Both the position numbers and the translations under genes were made by a program. This document shows, piece after piece, positions 46,822-54,861 of a stretch of 64,000 nt of DNA (its first letter is position 1; each line of letters starts with the position of its first letter). Source of the DNA: Sedimenticola_A sp040506895 (GTDB taxonomy: Bacteria; Pseudomonadota; Gammaproteobacteria; Chromatiales; Chromatiaceae); NCBI GenBank assembly GCA_040506895.1, contig JBEVVY010000001.1, forward strand, positions 3,395,116 through 3,459,115, written 5' to 3'. The notes beneath the pieces were generated by a model. It worked only from the letters and a program-made list of their open reading frames with translations, had not been told where the DNA came from and did no database searches.

Positions 46822-47238
46822 TTGGTTGAAGTGTCGAAGGACAATCTTACCCCTGAACAGCGCAGTTACTGCATGTCACGTGTCAAAGGGAAAGACACGA
46901 ATCTCGAGAAATTGGTTCGCTCTGAGCTCCATCGACGAGGGTTGCGCTTCAGAAAACATGTAAAGGAACTTCCCGGGAAGCCAGATGTGGTGTTCCCAAA
47001 AGCCAAGGTTGCTGTATTCATCGACGGCGATTTTTGGCACGGTTACAGGTTTCCTCTTTGGGAGGAGGACCTGACGGATTTTTGGAAAGAAAAGATCGGG
47101 AAAACCCGCGAGCGCGATAAGAAGAATTTCAGGAAACTTAGAAACATGGGGTGGCGAGTAATTCGAGTTTGGCAACATGAACTAGAACAAAACCTTGATC
47201 AATGCATTGAACGAGTCGTGAGTTGCGTGAAATCGTAG
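46822..47238 (+). CDS. vsr: Very short patch repair endonuclease (Vsr-like)
   Basis: This 138-residue protein matches Vsr: LTPEQRSYCMSRVKGKDTNLE at the start, GKPDVVFPKAKVAVFIDGDFWHG in the core (acidic residues 55, 68 and 70, and His73), and MGWRVIRVWQHEL near the end. Vsr nicks DNA at T:G mismatches made by deamination of 5-methylcytosine, protecting sites of the cognate methylase. Relatives also work as restriction nucleases. Start codon uncertain: TTG 46822 or GTG 46831. Twelve bases separate it from the helicase-nuclease gene. Confidence 0.88.
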   Translation: MVEVSKDNLTPEQRSYCMSRVKGKDTNLEKLVRSELHRRGLRFRKHVKELPGKPDVVFPKAKVAVFIDGDFWHGYRFPLWEEDLTDFWKEKIGKTRERDKKNFRKLRNMGWRVIRVWQHELEQNLDQCIERVVSCVKS

Positions 47239-47314
47239 TCATTAGACGGAGACAATTTAGAGGAATTCGTTTCCATGGATACATAAAGATGCATACGGCA
47301 TCTACTTAAATATT

Positions 47315-48541
47315 ATGAATATAGCGAAGTCTGATATACGTATTTTGAAGTCTTTGGTCGGTAATCCATCGGACGATGTGATTCGGTATGCCATAGAAAC
47401 TGTTCGATCCAAGTATCCGAATGATCCAGAAGTGGCCGCGTATATTGCAAGAAACTTAGCTGAATCGGGGGAGGTGTTATCGGCGTCTGGAGATCTTGTG
47501 GGCGATGTGGCTTCTACAGGTGGGCCGTCATCTTTAAGTACGATCATCTCGCCGTTGTTTCTACGTGCATCCGGGGCAGTGGTTCCCAAACTGGGTGTGC
47601 CGGGCCGACCAGCAGGTGGTATAGATAGTTTGGCCCAGATTCCAAACTACAGAACCACCCTGTTGGCGAGAGAAGTCTATCGTGTATTGGGGGAAAGTGG
47701 ATACGCACACTTTCTTGCCGGTGGGGAATTCGCGCCTAGAGATGGAAAAATGTTTCGGCTTCGTCAGGAAACTGGTGCACAAGCAGTTCCAGGATTAGTG
47801 GCTGCGAGCTTATTGGCTAAAAAGTTGGCCGTAGGGGTGAAGTACGCGGGCTTAGATGTCAGAGTGTCCTCGTACGCAAATTTTGGTACCGATTGGGCAT
47901 CAGCGGAAGAGAATGCTCGAATGTTCGTAAAGACCGCAATGCTGCTAGGAATCGAAGCATCTCCTGTCCTTACGGATGCAAAGTACCCTTACCAACCATA
48001 TCTTGGTCGGAGTGAGTCATTGGTCGCGTTAGATGACTTCTTTGACGGCAGAGCATCATCGTGGCTCGAGGACCACTGTATGACGTGCCGCACATTGGCT
48101 TTGGCGTGCATCCCAGAAGAATACCGAGCTAGGGTAGTCCATGTAAGCTTTGATGATCTACGATCTCACTTTAATCAAAACCTGTTGGCGCAGGGTGCGG
48201 ATCCAGAAGGATTCAAAGCGGTTGTACAAAGTACACGCCGAGACCACCAAATTGAAATTACTGCCGACCATGCAGGTTTCTGTTACTACTCAGTCCAGAA
48301 TATTCGAGACGTTATGGTTCGATGGCAGAAACAGTACGTGTCCGAGAAAGGTCATTTCCCTGATCCAATTGGACTGATTTTTCTTCATCGACCTGGAACA
48401 TGGGTTGAGAAAGGCGAGCCATTGGCAACACTAAGAGCGCCAAAGAAGAGGGTGGCTGAGGCACTAGCTCAGTTGAATCCGTGGGTTGCAAATCCGACGG
48501 CTGGTCCACTAGCGCCCGGTGTGGAGAGGATTTATGGATAA
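47315..48541 (+). CDS. Thymidine/pyrimidine nucleoside phosphorylase-like enzyme
   Basis: This 408-residue protein has the full fold of family-3 nucleoside phosphorylases (thymidine phosphorylase): a helical N-terminus, the phosphate-loop region DVASTGGPSSLST (64-76), GRPAGGIDSLAQIP, and a C-terminal barrel-sandwich domain (about 350-405). By counting from the E. coli enzyme, the three pyrimidine-binding residues fall on Arg150, Ser165 and Lys169, all kept. The Lys-His before STGG in ordinary enzymes is Val-Ala here, so phosphate binding may differ. It would split or rebuild an N-glycosidic bond in a nucleoside or nucleotide. It overlaps the kinase-ATPase gene by eight bases, so the two are co-translated and probably work together. 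Confidence 0.8.
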   Translation: MNIAKSDIRILKSLVGNPSDDVIRYAIETVRSKYPNDPEVAAYIARNLAESGEVLSASGDLVGDVASTGGPSSLSTIISPLFLRASGAVVPKLGVPGRPAGGIDSLAQIPNYRTTLLAREVYRVLGESGYAHFLAGGEFAPRDGKMFRLRQETGAQAVPGLVAASLLAKKLAVGVKYAGLDVRVSSYANFGTDWASAEENARMFVKTAMLLGIEASPVLTDAKYPYQPYLGRSESLVALDDFFDGRASSWLEDHCMTCRTLALACIPEEYRARVVHVSFDDLRSHFNQNLLAQGADPEGFKAVVQSTRRDHQIEITADHAGFCYYSVQNIRDVMVRWQKQYVSEKGHFPDPIGLIFLHRPGTWVEKGEPLATLRAPKKRVAEALAQLNPWVANPTAGPLAPGVERIYG

Positions 48542-51500
48542 GTACTGCTGCTTCTTCTGCCCAAAAAATGATTACACACAGAAGTCCATCGATGATGAAT
48601 GCCCAAGCTGTGGGCGGCCATATAGTTTTGTACTGACAAATCATCCGAAGATGATTAGGGACTTCCGAATTACGAAACCGCTAGATCGAGGATTTTATGG
48701 CGCTGCATATATAGGCGAACGTGGTGATTTTGGGAAGAAATATGTCCTTAAGATATCGCCAAAGGAATTTTATAAATTCTTTAACAAAGCTGACTTCATT
48801 GAGGAAACAAATAAGCACCATAGCCTCGCGCAAAGCGCTTTTCACGTAGTTGATATCGATGACAGGTTCGAAGAGAACATCCAATTCACGGATGCTGGCA
48901 AAATATCATTGCCGTGCTATGTCACCGTGCTTGATTATGTAGAAGGTGATTCACTAAAAGAATATATCGACGGATCGATTACTGCGACAGCATCCGCAGT
49001 ATGCCAAATTGTAATTGATCTTCTTCGAATTCAGGCGGAATTTAAGGCAAATAGTGTAAATCATAATGATCTTCATGCCGGAAATCTGATTGTAGAAAAA
49101 CTAAGTCCAGAGGCGAGAAGGCCGGATGCGATTGATGATTCCATCCGAGTTAAAGTAATCGATCTGGGTAGCCTTTCTGACGAAAGCAAGAGCACAGAAG
49201 AACGTTTTGGAGACTTGCTGTTTACAGCTGTTCATGTTGATTCCCTATTGAACCGTCTATTGTCAGATCCCTCTTCTTTAGAAGACAGAGACTATCGAGT
49301 TGCATTAGCGCTTCAGGGTCTGGTTCATGGGATGAGAGGTGGGGCTCAAAATGTACGTTTTCAGCCTGGCGACTTAATAGAACAGGTCAGAGAAGCATAC
49401 TTTCGAGCATCACACCAATGGCGACCATGGAAGGATCAATTGCAGTTGAAGAGTTTTGGCGATCATTATAATGCCCAAACCATCGAGTCTTGGTATGTGC
49501 CAAAACTGTTGGTGGATCCAGAAAACAGGTGGTTGAATGAGGTAACAAATCCAGGTCCCCAGGTTATAACAGGCATGAGGGGCTGTGGTAAGACGATGCT
49601 GCTTCGTGCCTTGGATATCCATGCACGAGCAGCATGGAATGATGGAGAGTCGGCAGACAATGTTATTGAGCGAATTAGAACGGATCGTTTCATAGGCTTA
49701 TATGTGTCGGCGCAACGATTGCTTGATTTGAGGGAGCAATCCCTGCACAAAATTGAGCATCCTTTGACAAGACTATTTGTCAACTATGCTTTGCAGGCAA
49801 CTAGAGGCCTGCTGCATTTGAAGGATATTGAGCCAGGAATGATCACGCCGGGAGCTCACACAAAATTGGCGTCGGCCGTCTCGGATTACCTGGAAGGTGC
49901 GGGTGAATTGCGACAGTCAGTATCGCTTGAGGACTTGGAAGCTCGATTGGTTCGCGCATTGGTTCATGTCATTAGAGGTGAAGATCGTTTTATCGTGAAA
50001 CAGGCTCCGGTTGACGTATTTTCGCATCTGGCAGAACAATTTCGTAGTTGCTCTGAAGTCTTTAGTGGCTCCATAGTCTTCTTTCTCCTTGACGACGTTT
50101 CAACTCGATATATAGAGCTTGATAAAATAGAAAGAATCATTTCTGCGCTATTATTTCAGAGTCCTATCTGCGCATTTAAGTTTACATCTGAATGGCAAAC
50201 TATCGAATTGGGCCTTAAGTCACCTGCTCGTGTACACCCGATTCGAATAGGAAGAGATCTGAGCTTGTTTGACCTTGGCGCCGATGTGCATCAAATGATA
50301 AAAACGCCCGGAAATAAAGGGAAACAATTCGTAGCCAGAATACTGCAACAGCGAGCGGGATTCCATGTTGCAAACCCAAGACACTCTAGTCCGGTGAATA
50401 TATTAGGAGATGTGCCGTTAGAGCAGGTAGCAGTGGATATAGCTGGCTCAAGTGAGACTTCAGATAAGAGGAAGAGCGCATACCGGGGGTTATCCTGTCT
50501 AACGAATGTATGTGTCGGAGATATCGGTGATGTAATAAAACTCTATGAAGAGATTCTCAAGAGAGCTTTAGGGAATCCTCGAAGACCTATAGAAGATGGA
50601 GTTCAATCGGAATGTTTCAAAGACTTAAGTGCGCATCGTCTTTACGATATAAACAGAAGACAAAGCTATTTTAAGGATCATGCAATTGCATTCGCACAAG
50701 CAGCACATGAACTGTTAATCAGATCCTTCCGGGAAGGCAAGAAGAAGGGGCAAGAGAAGCCGCGTTTACGACAGTACTCGTCGATTTATGTCAGGATCAC
50801 TACTGATGATGAAAAAAGCACAAAACACCAGATTGATAGACTACGCGATTTGATCGATGCTGGTGTTTTTGTATTTGCGGGAGGTTCACCAAGGACAAAG
50901 ACGAAAGACTCTAATCCAATCCAACAATTCATTCTGAGTTATCGAAAAATATACGGACTATCTGCCTATATCGGTTTGTCGGATCGTGACCGCTTTGAGT
51001 TATCGGGCCGTGACTTAGAAGAGTGGTTGGAGCGTCCAGAGGCAGCCAAGGAAATCCTGCTCCGAAATCAGATCAATGATGAAGTGGATTCTACTGGCCA
51101 ACTAAATGAGGAAATATATCCTCGAAGTGGCAAGGAAAAGGAGGGAGAGATTGAGGAAGGCTTGTATAAACATGAGGCAGAAAGTAGGGAAGGCCTAACA
51201 CAACAGAAAGGTATAGGGTCATTCCAAACCGATCTGTTCGACACTGAGTGTCTGAATGAGAATAATGCTAGGTTGCCAGAATCGAAGGCGAAGAAGATTG
51301 ATGTCGAAATCGAGCAACTCGATGGTGCGACATTATCAGAGATACGCCTTGGCATGATTCTTACGGGATTAGGGTTTGAAGAGCGGACGTTGGCATCGAA
51401 CGAATATATTGCAAAGTTGGTTAAACCTAAAGTTGTGTGCGCGGTGCGTTACTCGGTTTCGGGGTATGCTAACGAAATACTACAGATTTGGAAGGACAAA

Positions 51501-52262
51501 CAGTGCAAGGTCAATGAGATAACATATTCAAATGCGCTGATTTCTGTACCGGAATATGAGGGGACAGCGCTAATTGATGTTTCAGGACTATCCAAACCGA
51601 TCATTTTCAAAGCAATTAGGCAGGAGCTTTCGTCAAAAGGCCGCGTTTTGGTCTGCCATGCCACCGCTGAGCATCATTATCCATTGCACAAGGATCTGGA
51701 GCAGCTGTTTGCTGCCAAACAATCTAAGGAGCCTTTAGTTTTTCTTTCCAGTTTGGCAGAGGTTCTTATGGGAGAAAAAGGACCCTACAAAGACATTCAG
51801 CTTATTGATGAGGATTTCGACCCAACGAGAAGCCGTGCATTGCTCGCATTCGCGTCGGCAAAGCACGAGAGATTGTTTTCGCTACTGGACCGAAGAGAGT
51901 TCGATTACCTCGAGATAATTGCTCCAAGCAAGAATACTCCGCGAGCAGAGGTGGCATTCTATGCAGCAGACTTTATTACCCAAAACTATCAGAATGCGAA
52001 AGTGACACGAATTGATACTAATGATTTGTCAGGGTTGGTTAGATATCTTGATGAACAGTATCTGGATCTTTATAGTACAGGCGGTGCGAACCTTGAGCTC
52101 GGTCTGACTGGTTCAAAAACGCAGGCGGTCGCGGCAGCGATACTAAGTGCACGGAGAAAGATATCTCAAGCCTGGTATTTGAGTCCCTATGAGTTTGATG
52201 AGAAGCGATTTTCTCAGGGAGTCGGGAATATACGTGTATTCGATATCAGGTTGTCAGTGTGA
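48534..52262 (+). CDS. Large protein: Zn ribbon, kinase-like domain, AAA ATPase and unknown C-terminal domain
   Basis: This protein has 1242 residues. Residues 5-26 form a zinc ribbon (CCFFC, CPSC). About 48-215 is a protein-kinase-like domain with glycine loop RGFYGAAYIG, Lys73 in VLK, catalytic HNDLHAGN (177-184) and DLG at 210-212. A linker leads to an AAA/ORC-CDC6-like ATPase with Walker A GMRGCGKT (347-354) and Walker B VFFLLDDV (about 515-522). The C-terminal region (about 935-1242) has GLGFEER and a Rossmann-like alternation but no family I know. The order sensor ribbon, kinase, ATPase, effector resembles STAND-like defence proteins. ATG 48534 has GGAGAGG upstream. The gene is clearly AT-rich compared with hsdR. 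Function not established. Confidence 0.75.
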   Translation: MDKYCCFFCPKNDYTQKSIDDECPSCGRPYSFVLTNHPKMIRDFRITKPLDRGFYGAAYIGERGDFGKKYVLKISPKEFYKFFNKADFIEETNKHHSLAQSAFHVVDIDDRFEENIQFTDAGKISLPCYVTVLDYVEGDSLKEYIDGSITATASAVCQIVIDLLRIQAEFKANSVNHNDLHAGNLIVEKLSPEARRPDAIDDSIRVKVIDLGSLSDESKSTEERFGDLLFTAVHVDSLLNRLLSDPSSLEDRDYRVALALQGLVHGMRGGAQNVRFQPGDLIEQVREAYFRASHQWRPWKDQLQLKSFGDHYNAQTIESWYVPKLLVDPENRWLNEVTNPGPQVITGMRGCGKTMLLRALDIHARAAWNDGESADNVIERIRTDRFIGLYVSAQRLLDLREQSLHKIEHPLTRLFVNYALQATRGLLHLKDIEPGMITPGAHTKLASAVSDYLEGAGELRQSVSLEDLEARLVRALVHVIRGEDRFIVKQAPVDVFSHLAEQFRSCSEVFSGSIVFFLLDDVSTRYIELDKIERIISALLFQSPICAFKFTSEWQTIELGLKSPARVHPIRIGRDLSLFDLGADVHQMIKTPGNKGKQFVARILQQRAGFHVANPRHSSPVNILGDVPLEQVAVDIAGSSETSDKRKSAYRGLSCLTNVCVGDIGDVIKLYEEILKRALGNPRRPIEDGVQSECFKDLSAHRLYDINRRQSYFKDHAIAFAQAAHELLIRSFREGKKKGQEKPRLRQYSSIYVRITTDDEKSTKHQIDRLRDLIDAGVFVFAGGSPRTKTKDSNPIQQFILSYRKIYGLSAYIGLSDRDRFELSGRDLEEWLERPEAAKEILLRNQINDEVDSTGQLNEEIYPRSGKEKEGEIEEGLYKHEAESREGLTQQKGIGSFQTDLFDTECLNENNARLPESKAKKIDVEIEQLDGATLSEIRLGMILTGLGFEERTLASNEYIAKLVKPKVVCAVRYSVSGYANEILQIWKDKQCKVNEITYSNALISVPEYEGTALIDVSGLSKPIIFKAIRQELSSKGRVLVCHATAEHHYPLHKDLEQLFAAKQSKEPLVFLSSLAEVLMGEKGPYKDIQLIDEDFDPTRSRALLAFASAKHERLFSLLDRREFDYLEIIAPSKNTPRAEVAFYAADFITQNYQNAKVTRIDTNDLSGLVRYLDEQYLDLYSTGGANLELGLTGSKTQAVAAAILSARRKISQAWYLSPYEFDEKRFSQGVGNIRVFDIRLSV

Positions 52263-52292
52263 TTATTGTTCTGATGCAACGACGTAGAATGT

Positions 52293-52980
52293 TTGAGAGC
52301 TGTTAATAAGACGTTGGATGCGTTGATACCGATAATCGTCAACGCGCTGGCCGACGAGAAGACACGAGACAAACGGATCGACCGACTCTGGCAGGCCATG
52401 ACTGACGACGGTGTCGATTACCTCAGCCCAGTCAGTGGATGGTGGGGTAAGATTGGTGGCTTGCCGGAAGACGTCGGGCGCTGGATTGATGACCTGATCG
52501 GTATTGTGCGTACCTGCTGGACGGATCTGAATCCAGGTGACTAGTTCCACGGTACAAAGGCATGTTTATCCTGTCTGCTGGCAAGCGGGCCAGTATCAGG
52601 AGTTGCTCGAACTCCTGGAACTGAATTGCTACGCCATATGGCATTACCGGCGTTATGGTGTGTGTTGAGGTCTTCTAGCTTTGGGCAGGTAGGCTGAGAC
52701 CGTCCAGTACGCAGAGGCATCGCGGGGACTGAACCAGCCGGGTTCCGTGATCGACCGGGCCTGCGAGGAGATCCTGACCTCATCCGGTATGTATGAGGAG
52801 GCTTGGCAGCGCAAAGGATTGACTGCAGCGGTGGGCAGTTCCTACATCGCACGGCTTCGTGCAGTCTCGAAACGCTATCTGATGAAGGATCAATCTCAGA
52901 TTCTGACAGACTTCATCGCTACGACACCTGGAGAATAGAGTATGTGGTTCGCAACCGCCAAGGAACTTAGGCTTAATCGT
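52293..52980 (+). pseudogene. Decayed C-terminal part of a DUF6880-like gene
   Basis: The + strand encodes pieces of one protein in more than one frame. The first (52293-52544) reads IVNALADEKTRDKRIDRLWQ onward and ends at a TAG. Reading through gives FHGTKACLSCLLASG, then a frameshift to GQYQELLELLELNCYAIWHY and RRYG, another break with TGA and TAG codons, and then QYAEASRGLNQPGSVIDRA continuing to TTPGE and a TAG at 52936-52938. WFATAKELRL follows in frame. The pieces join into one family-like sequence that I associate with DUF6880. There are at least four lesions and the N-terminal half is missing. Inactive relic at the right flank of the restriction island. Confidence 0.7.
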
Positions 52981-52986
52981 AAGCTC

Positions 52987-53313
52987 CTACCGAACCAGGC
53001 GCCGCTCAAGTAACGACTGCATGTCTCGTCGCCCATCCAGGACGCAATGAACAAAGACGTCCTGCCCGATGACCTCGTAGATGACACGATACGGCTTGAA
53101 GTGAATCTCCCGGTAATTCGTTACACCGATCCGATCCAGTTCGGGCGGGATATGGCCTCGCATGGGCAGGTCGGCAAGGCTCGAACAGAGCGGTTCTAGT
53201 TGCTCCAAAACGTACGCTGCTTTCTCCACCGAGTCATGGATTGCAACGTAACGGTAGATGTCGATCAGGTCCTGTTCCGCTTCTTCTGAAACCCGGACGC
53301 GGTAGCGTGTCAC
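52987..53313 (-). CDS. parE: ParE/RelE-family toxin
   Basis: This 108-residue toxin has the ParE/RelE pattern: YRVRVSEEAEQDLIDIYRYV at the start, LPMRGHIPPELDRIGVTNYRE and KPYRVIYEVIGQDVFVHCVL, and a C-terminal DGRRDMQSLLERRL. ParE toxins poison gyrase; RelE members cut mRNA. The sequence type is closer to ParE by eye. The start is GTG 53313, overlapping the antitoxin stop by four bases; the longer open frame to 53391 lies within the antitoxin gene. Confidence 0.88.
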   Translation of the reverse strand: MTRYRVRVSEEAEQDLIDIYRYVAIHDSVEKAAYVLEQLEPLCSSLADLPMRGHIPPELDRIGVTNYREIHFKPYRVIYEVIGQDVFVHCVLDGRRDMQSLLERRLVR

Positions 53314-53591
53314 CCGGTGCTTTCCTTGATGCGTTTGCGGATATCCGCGAAGGCCGTTTTGACGGGCTTGCTGCGCCCCTCTCGAATGCACTTGGAGCTC
53401 TGGGCCAGCATCTTGAGCAGCGCCAGCGATTCCTGGGTTTGTTCGTAACTGGCGATGTCCTGGAGAACCGCCTTGGCTTCACCGTGTTGGGTGATCACCA
53501 TGGTCCGCTGGCCCTCGTTGACGTCTCGTAAGGCCTCGGCCGTATGACTTTTGAGGTAGCTGATGGGTTTGACCGATTCGCTGAGTTTCAT
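53310..53591 (-). CDS. Phd/YefM-family antitoxin
   Basis: This 93-residue antitoxin has an N-terminal Phd/YefM fold (MKLSESVKPISYLKSHTAE, VNEGQRTMVITQHGEAKAVL) that binds DNA, and a C-terminal helix that wraps the toxin. ATG 53591 is the natural start; the open frame extends upstream to 53657 through the promoter and operator. It is translationally coupled with the toxin gene. Confidence 0.88.
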   Translation of the reverse strand: MKLSESVKPISYLKSHTAEALRDVNEGQRTMVITQHGEAKAVLQDIASYEQTQESLALLKMLAQSSKCIREGRSKPVKTAFADIRKRIKESTG

Positions 53592-53622
53592 AATGTGTCC
53601 GCCGTATCTGTGACTCCATAAC

Positions 53623-53657
53623 GTACCAAATATAGTCCATATTTGGTACCAATGCAA
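53623..53657 (-). promoter_or_regulatory. Promoter and operator of the Phd-ParE operon
   Basis: GTACCAAATAT (53623-53633) and ATATTTGGTAC (53639-53649) are a perfect 11-bp inverted repeat with a 5-base gap. On the reverse strand the -35 TTGCAT (53652-53657) and the -10 TATATT (53629-53634) are 17 bp apart, so antitoxin bound to the palindrome would cover the promoter. Confidence 0.75.
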
Positions 53658-53717
53658 AGCGGATTACGGTTTGTAAGAGGCGGCGGCCGCCATTGGAAGC
53701 AGGGTCACTGGCCATTT

Positions 53718-53766
53718 AGTGTAGCTTTTATGCGGTGGAAATTGAAAATGTACTTGTTAAACAATG
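53718..53766. repeat. 49-bp imperfect direct repeat, copy 1
   Basis: Begins AGTGTAGCTTTTATGC and ends CTTGTTAAACAATG. It agrees with copy 2 at 39 of 49 positions, counted by hand; the outer 14-16 bases are nearly identical and the middle diverges. The offset is 169 bp. Confidence 0.6.
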
Positions 53767-53886
53767 TGTTAACACATTTGTGATAGGAGTAATGGGCAAT
53801 GGGTGCTAAGAATTAAGTTAAATAAAACAATTGGTTACAACAAAAAAACACACTATGAAGCAAGGGGCTGAAAAACTGTAACCTGT

Positions 53887-53935
53887 AGTGTAGCTTTTGT
53901 GCTTCTGTTATTAAAAATATCCTTGTTAAACAATG
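53887..53935. repeat. 49-bp imperfect direct repeat, copy 2
   Basis: Begins AGTGTAGCTTTTGTGC and ends CTTGTTAAACAATG, partner of the repeat at 53718-53766. Confidence 0.6.
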
Positions 53936-54014
53936 ATGAGACACCTGTGCATCATGGGGGTGTGTTTGGGGCTCTCAGGCGCTTTACTCATCGGGTGGCT
54001 GCGGGGCCTGGCGG

Positions 54015-54287
54015 TCAACCGAAGGCGTAGTGCTTTTCCACGGGTTCCAGGATCTTCCAGGTGCAGCTCATGCCTGCGGGGAAGGTGACCAGGTCGCCAC
54101 GACCGAACTCCTGGGGCTCTCCACCGTCCGGTGTGACGATCACTTTTCCACGCAGGAAGTAGCAGGTCTCCTCCTTGTCGTAACTCCAGGGGAACTCGGA
54201 TACCTCTTTTTCCCAAATGGGCCAGTCGAACACCCCGAGGATCTCCAGCTTGGCGGGGGATGGGCGACGTTCACAATGTATCTGCAT
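54015..54287 (-). CDS. Small cupin-domain protein
   Basis: This 90-residue single cupin domain contains WSYDKEETCYFLRGKVIVTP (first cupin motif, His replaced) and GRGDLVTFPAGMSCTWKI (second motif). This pattern fits the cupin_3 (DUF861) type of small cupins. The metal ligands are incomplete by eye, so it may bind a small molecule rather than act as an enzyme. It stands alone on the reverse strand. Confidence 0.8.
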   Translation of the reverse strand: MQIHCERRPSPAKLEILGVFDWPIWEKEVSEFPWSYDKEETCYFLRGKVIVTPDGGEPQEFGRGDLVTFPAGMSCTWKILEPVEKHYAFG

Positions 54288-54502
54288 GGCTTTGATCTTC
54301 TATCTTCTGGTCAATCTGTCAGTCGTGTGTGACGGGCGGGACAGTTTATCCCAATTTTGTTTTCGGTTCAGATCCGAAGGGTGAGTGAGTAGTGTGAGGC
54401 AATTCACAAACCGGGGGGCTCGATATTGATCCCTATTAAACATGCTAGTAGTGTGGTTTTCCGCTTGATTCTTCCAGTGTCAGAAAGCGTAGGAATTAAA
54501 AA

Positions 54503-54682
54503 ATGTACTCTGATTTCAATCATGAAGTGGTCAGCGACGACTACTTTAAAGCAGTAGAGTGCATGGAAGCAGCAGCACGGGCCGGCAAAGAGCCCTGTGA
54601 TCGTGAATATGCAGCGGCAGGCCACTGCCAGGACTGTCCTTACCAGTATGAAGAGAGAAACCTGCTGGCCCAGGCCGTCTGA
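54503..54682 (+). CDS. 59-residue cysteine-containing small protein
   Basis: A short ORF with a good ribosome binding site (AGGAA, seven bases before ATG). It is polar and acidic with cysteines at about residues 20, 33, 43 and 46 (KAVECMEA, EPCDRE, HCQDCPYQ), suggesting a metal- or cluster-binding mini-protein. A rho-independent-type terminator follows at once (54709-54733), which supports it as a real transcription unit. No family recognised. Confidence 0.6.
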   Translation: MYSDFNHEVVSDDYFKAVECMEAAARAGKEPCDREYAAAGHCQDCPYQYEERNLLAQAV

Positions 54683-54708
54683 CGGACGTTCCGGCTACAG
54701 AGTGATTT

Positions 54709-54733
54709 ACACCCCGAATCCCCGGGTGTTTTC
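54709..54733 (+). terminator. Rho-independent terminator after the 59-residue gene
   Basis: ACACCC (54709-54714) pairs with GGGTGT (54724-54729), followed by TTTTC. It ends the small-protein transcript 27 bases after its stop codon. Confidence 0.6.
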
Positions 54734-54861
54734 TCCTCTTTCAGGCTGACACCAAATCCCCTCCCCGGTGTGCAGCCAGTTTCCCTGGTGAATCCATTTC
54801 CGGGTCGCTTGGCCGCCTATTGCCGATTGAACTCTTCTCCCCTCTTGCAGATACTTCCTGT

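Larger units (their letters stand above)
53658..54014. other. AT-rich intergenic stretch with direct repeats
   Basis: No gene seen. It holds the 49-bp imperfect direct repeat pair annotated separately and a perfect 16-bp palindrome AATGTGTTAACACATT at 53763-53778. Composition changes sharply from the island to the chromosomal cluster here, so it is a candidate boundary zone of the mobile element, without proof. Confidence 0.45.

Noticed and set aside
53887..53935. CRISPR-like repeat
   Set aside because: Only two imperfect copies, spacing of 120 bases and no further repeats or cas genes.
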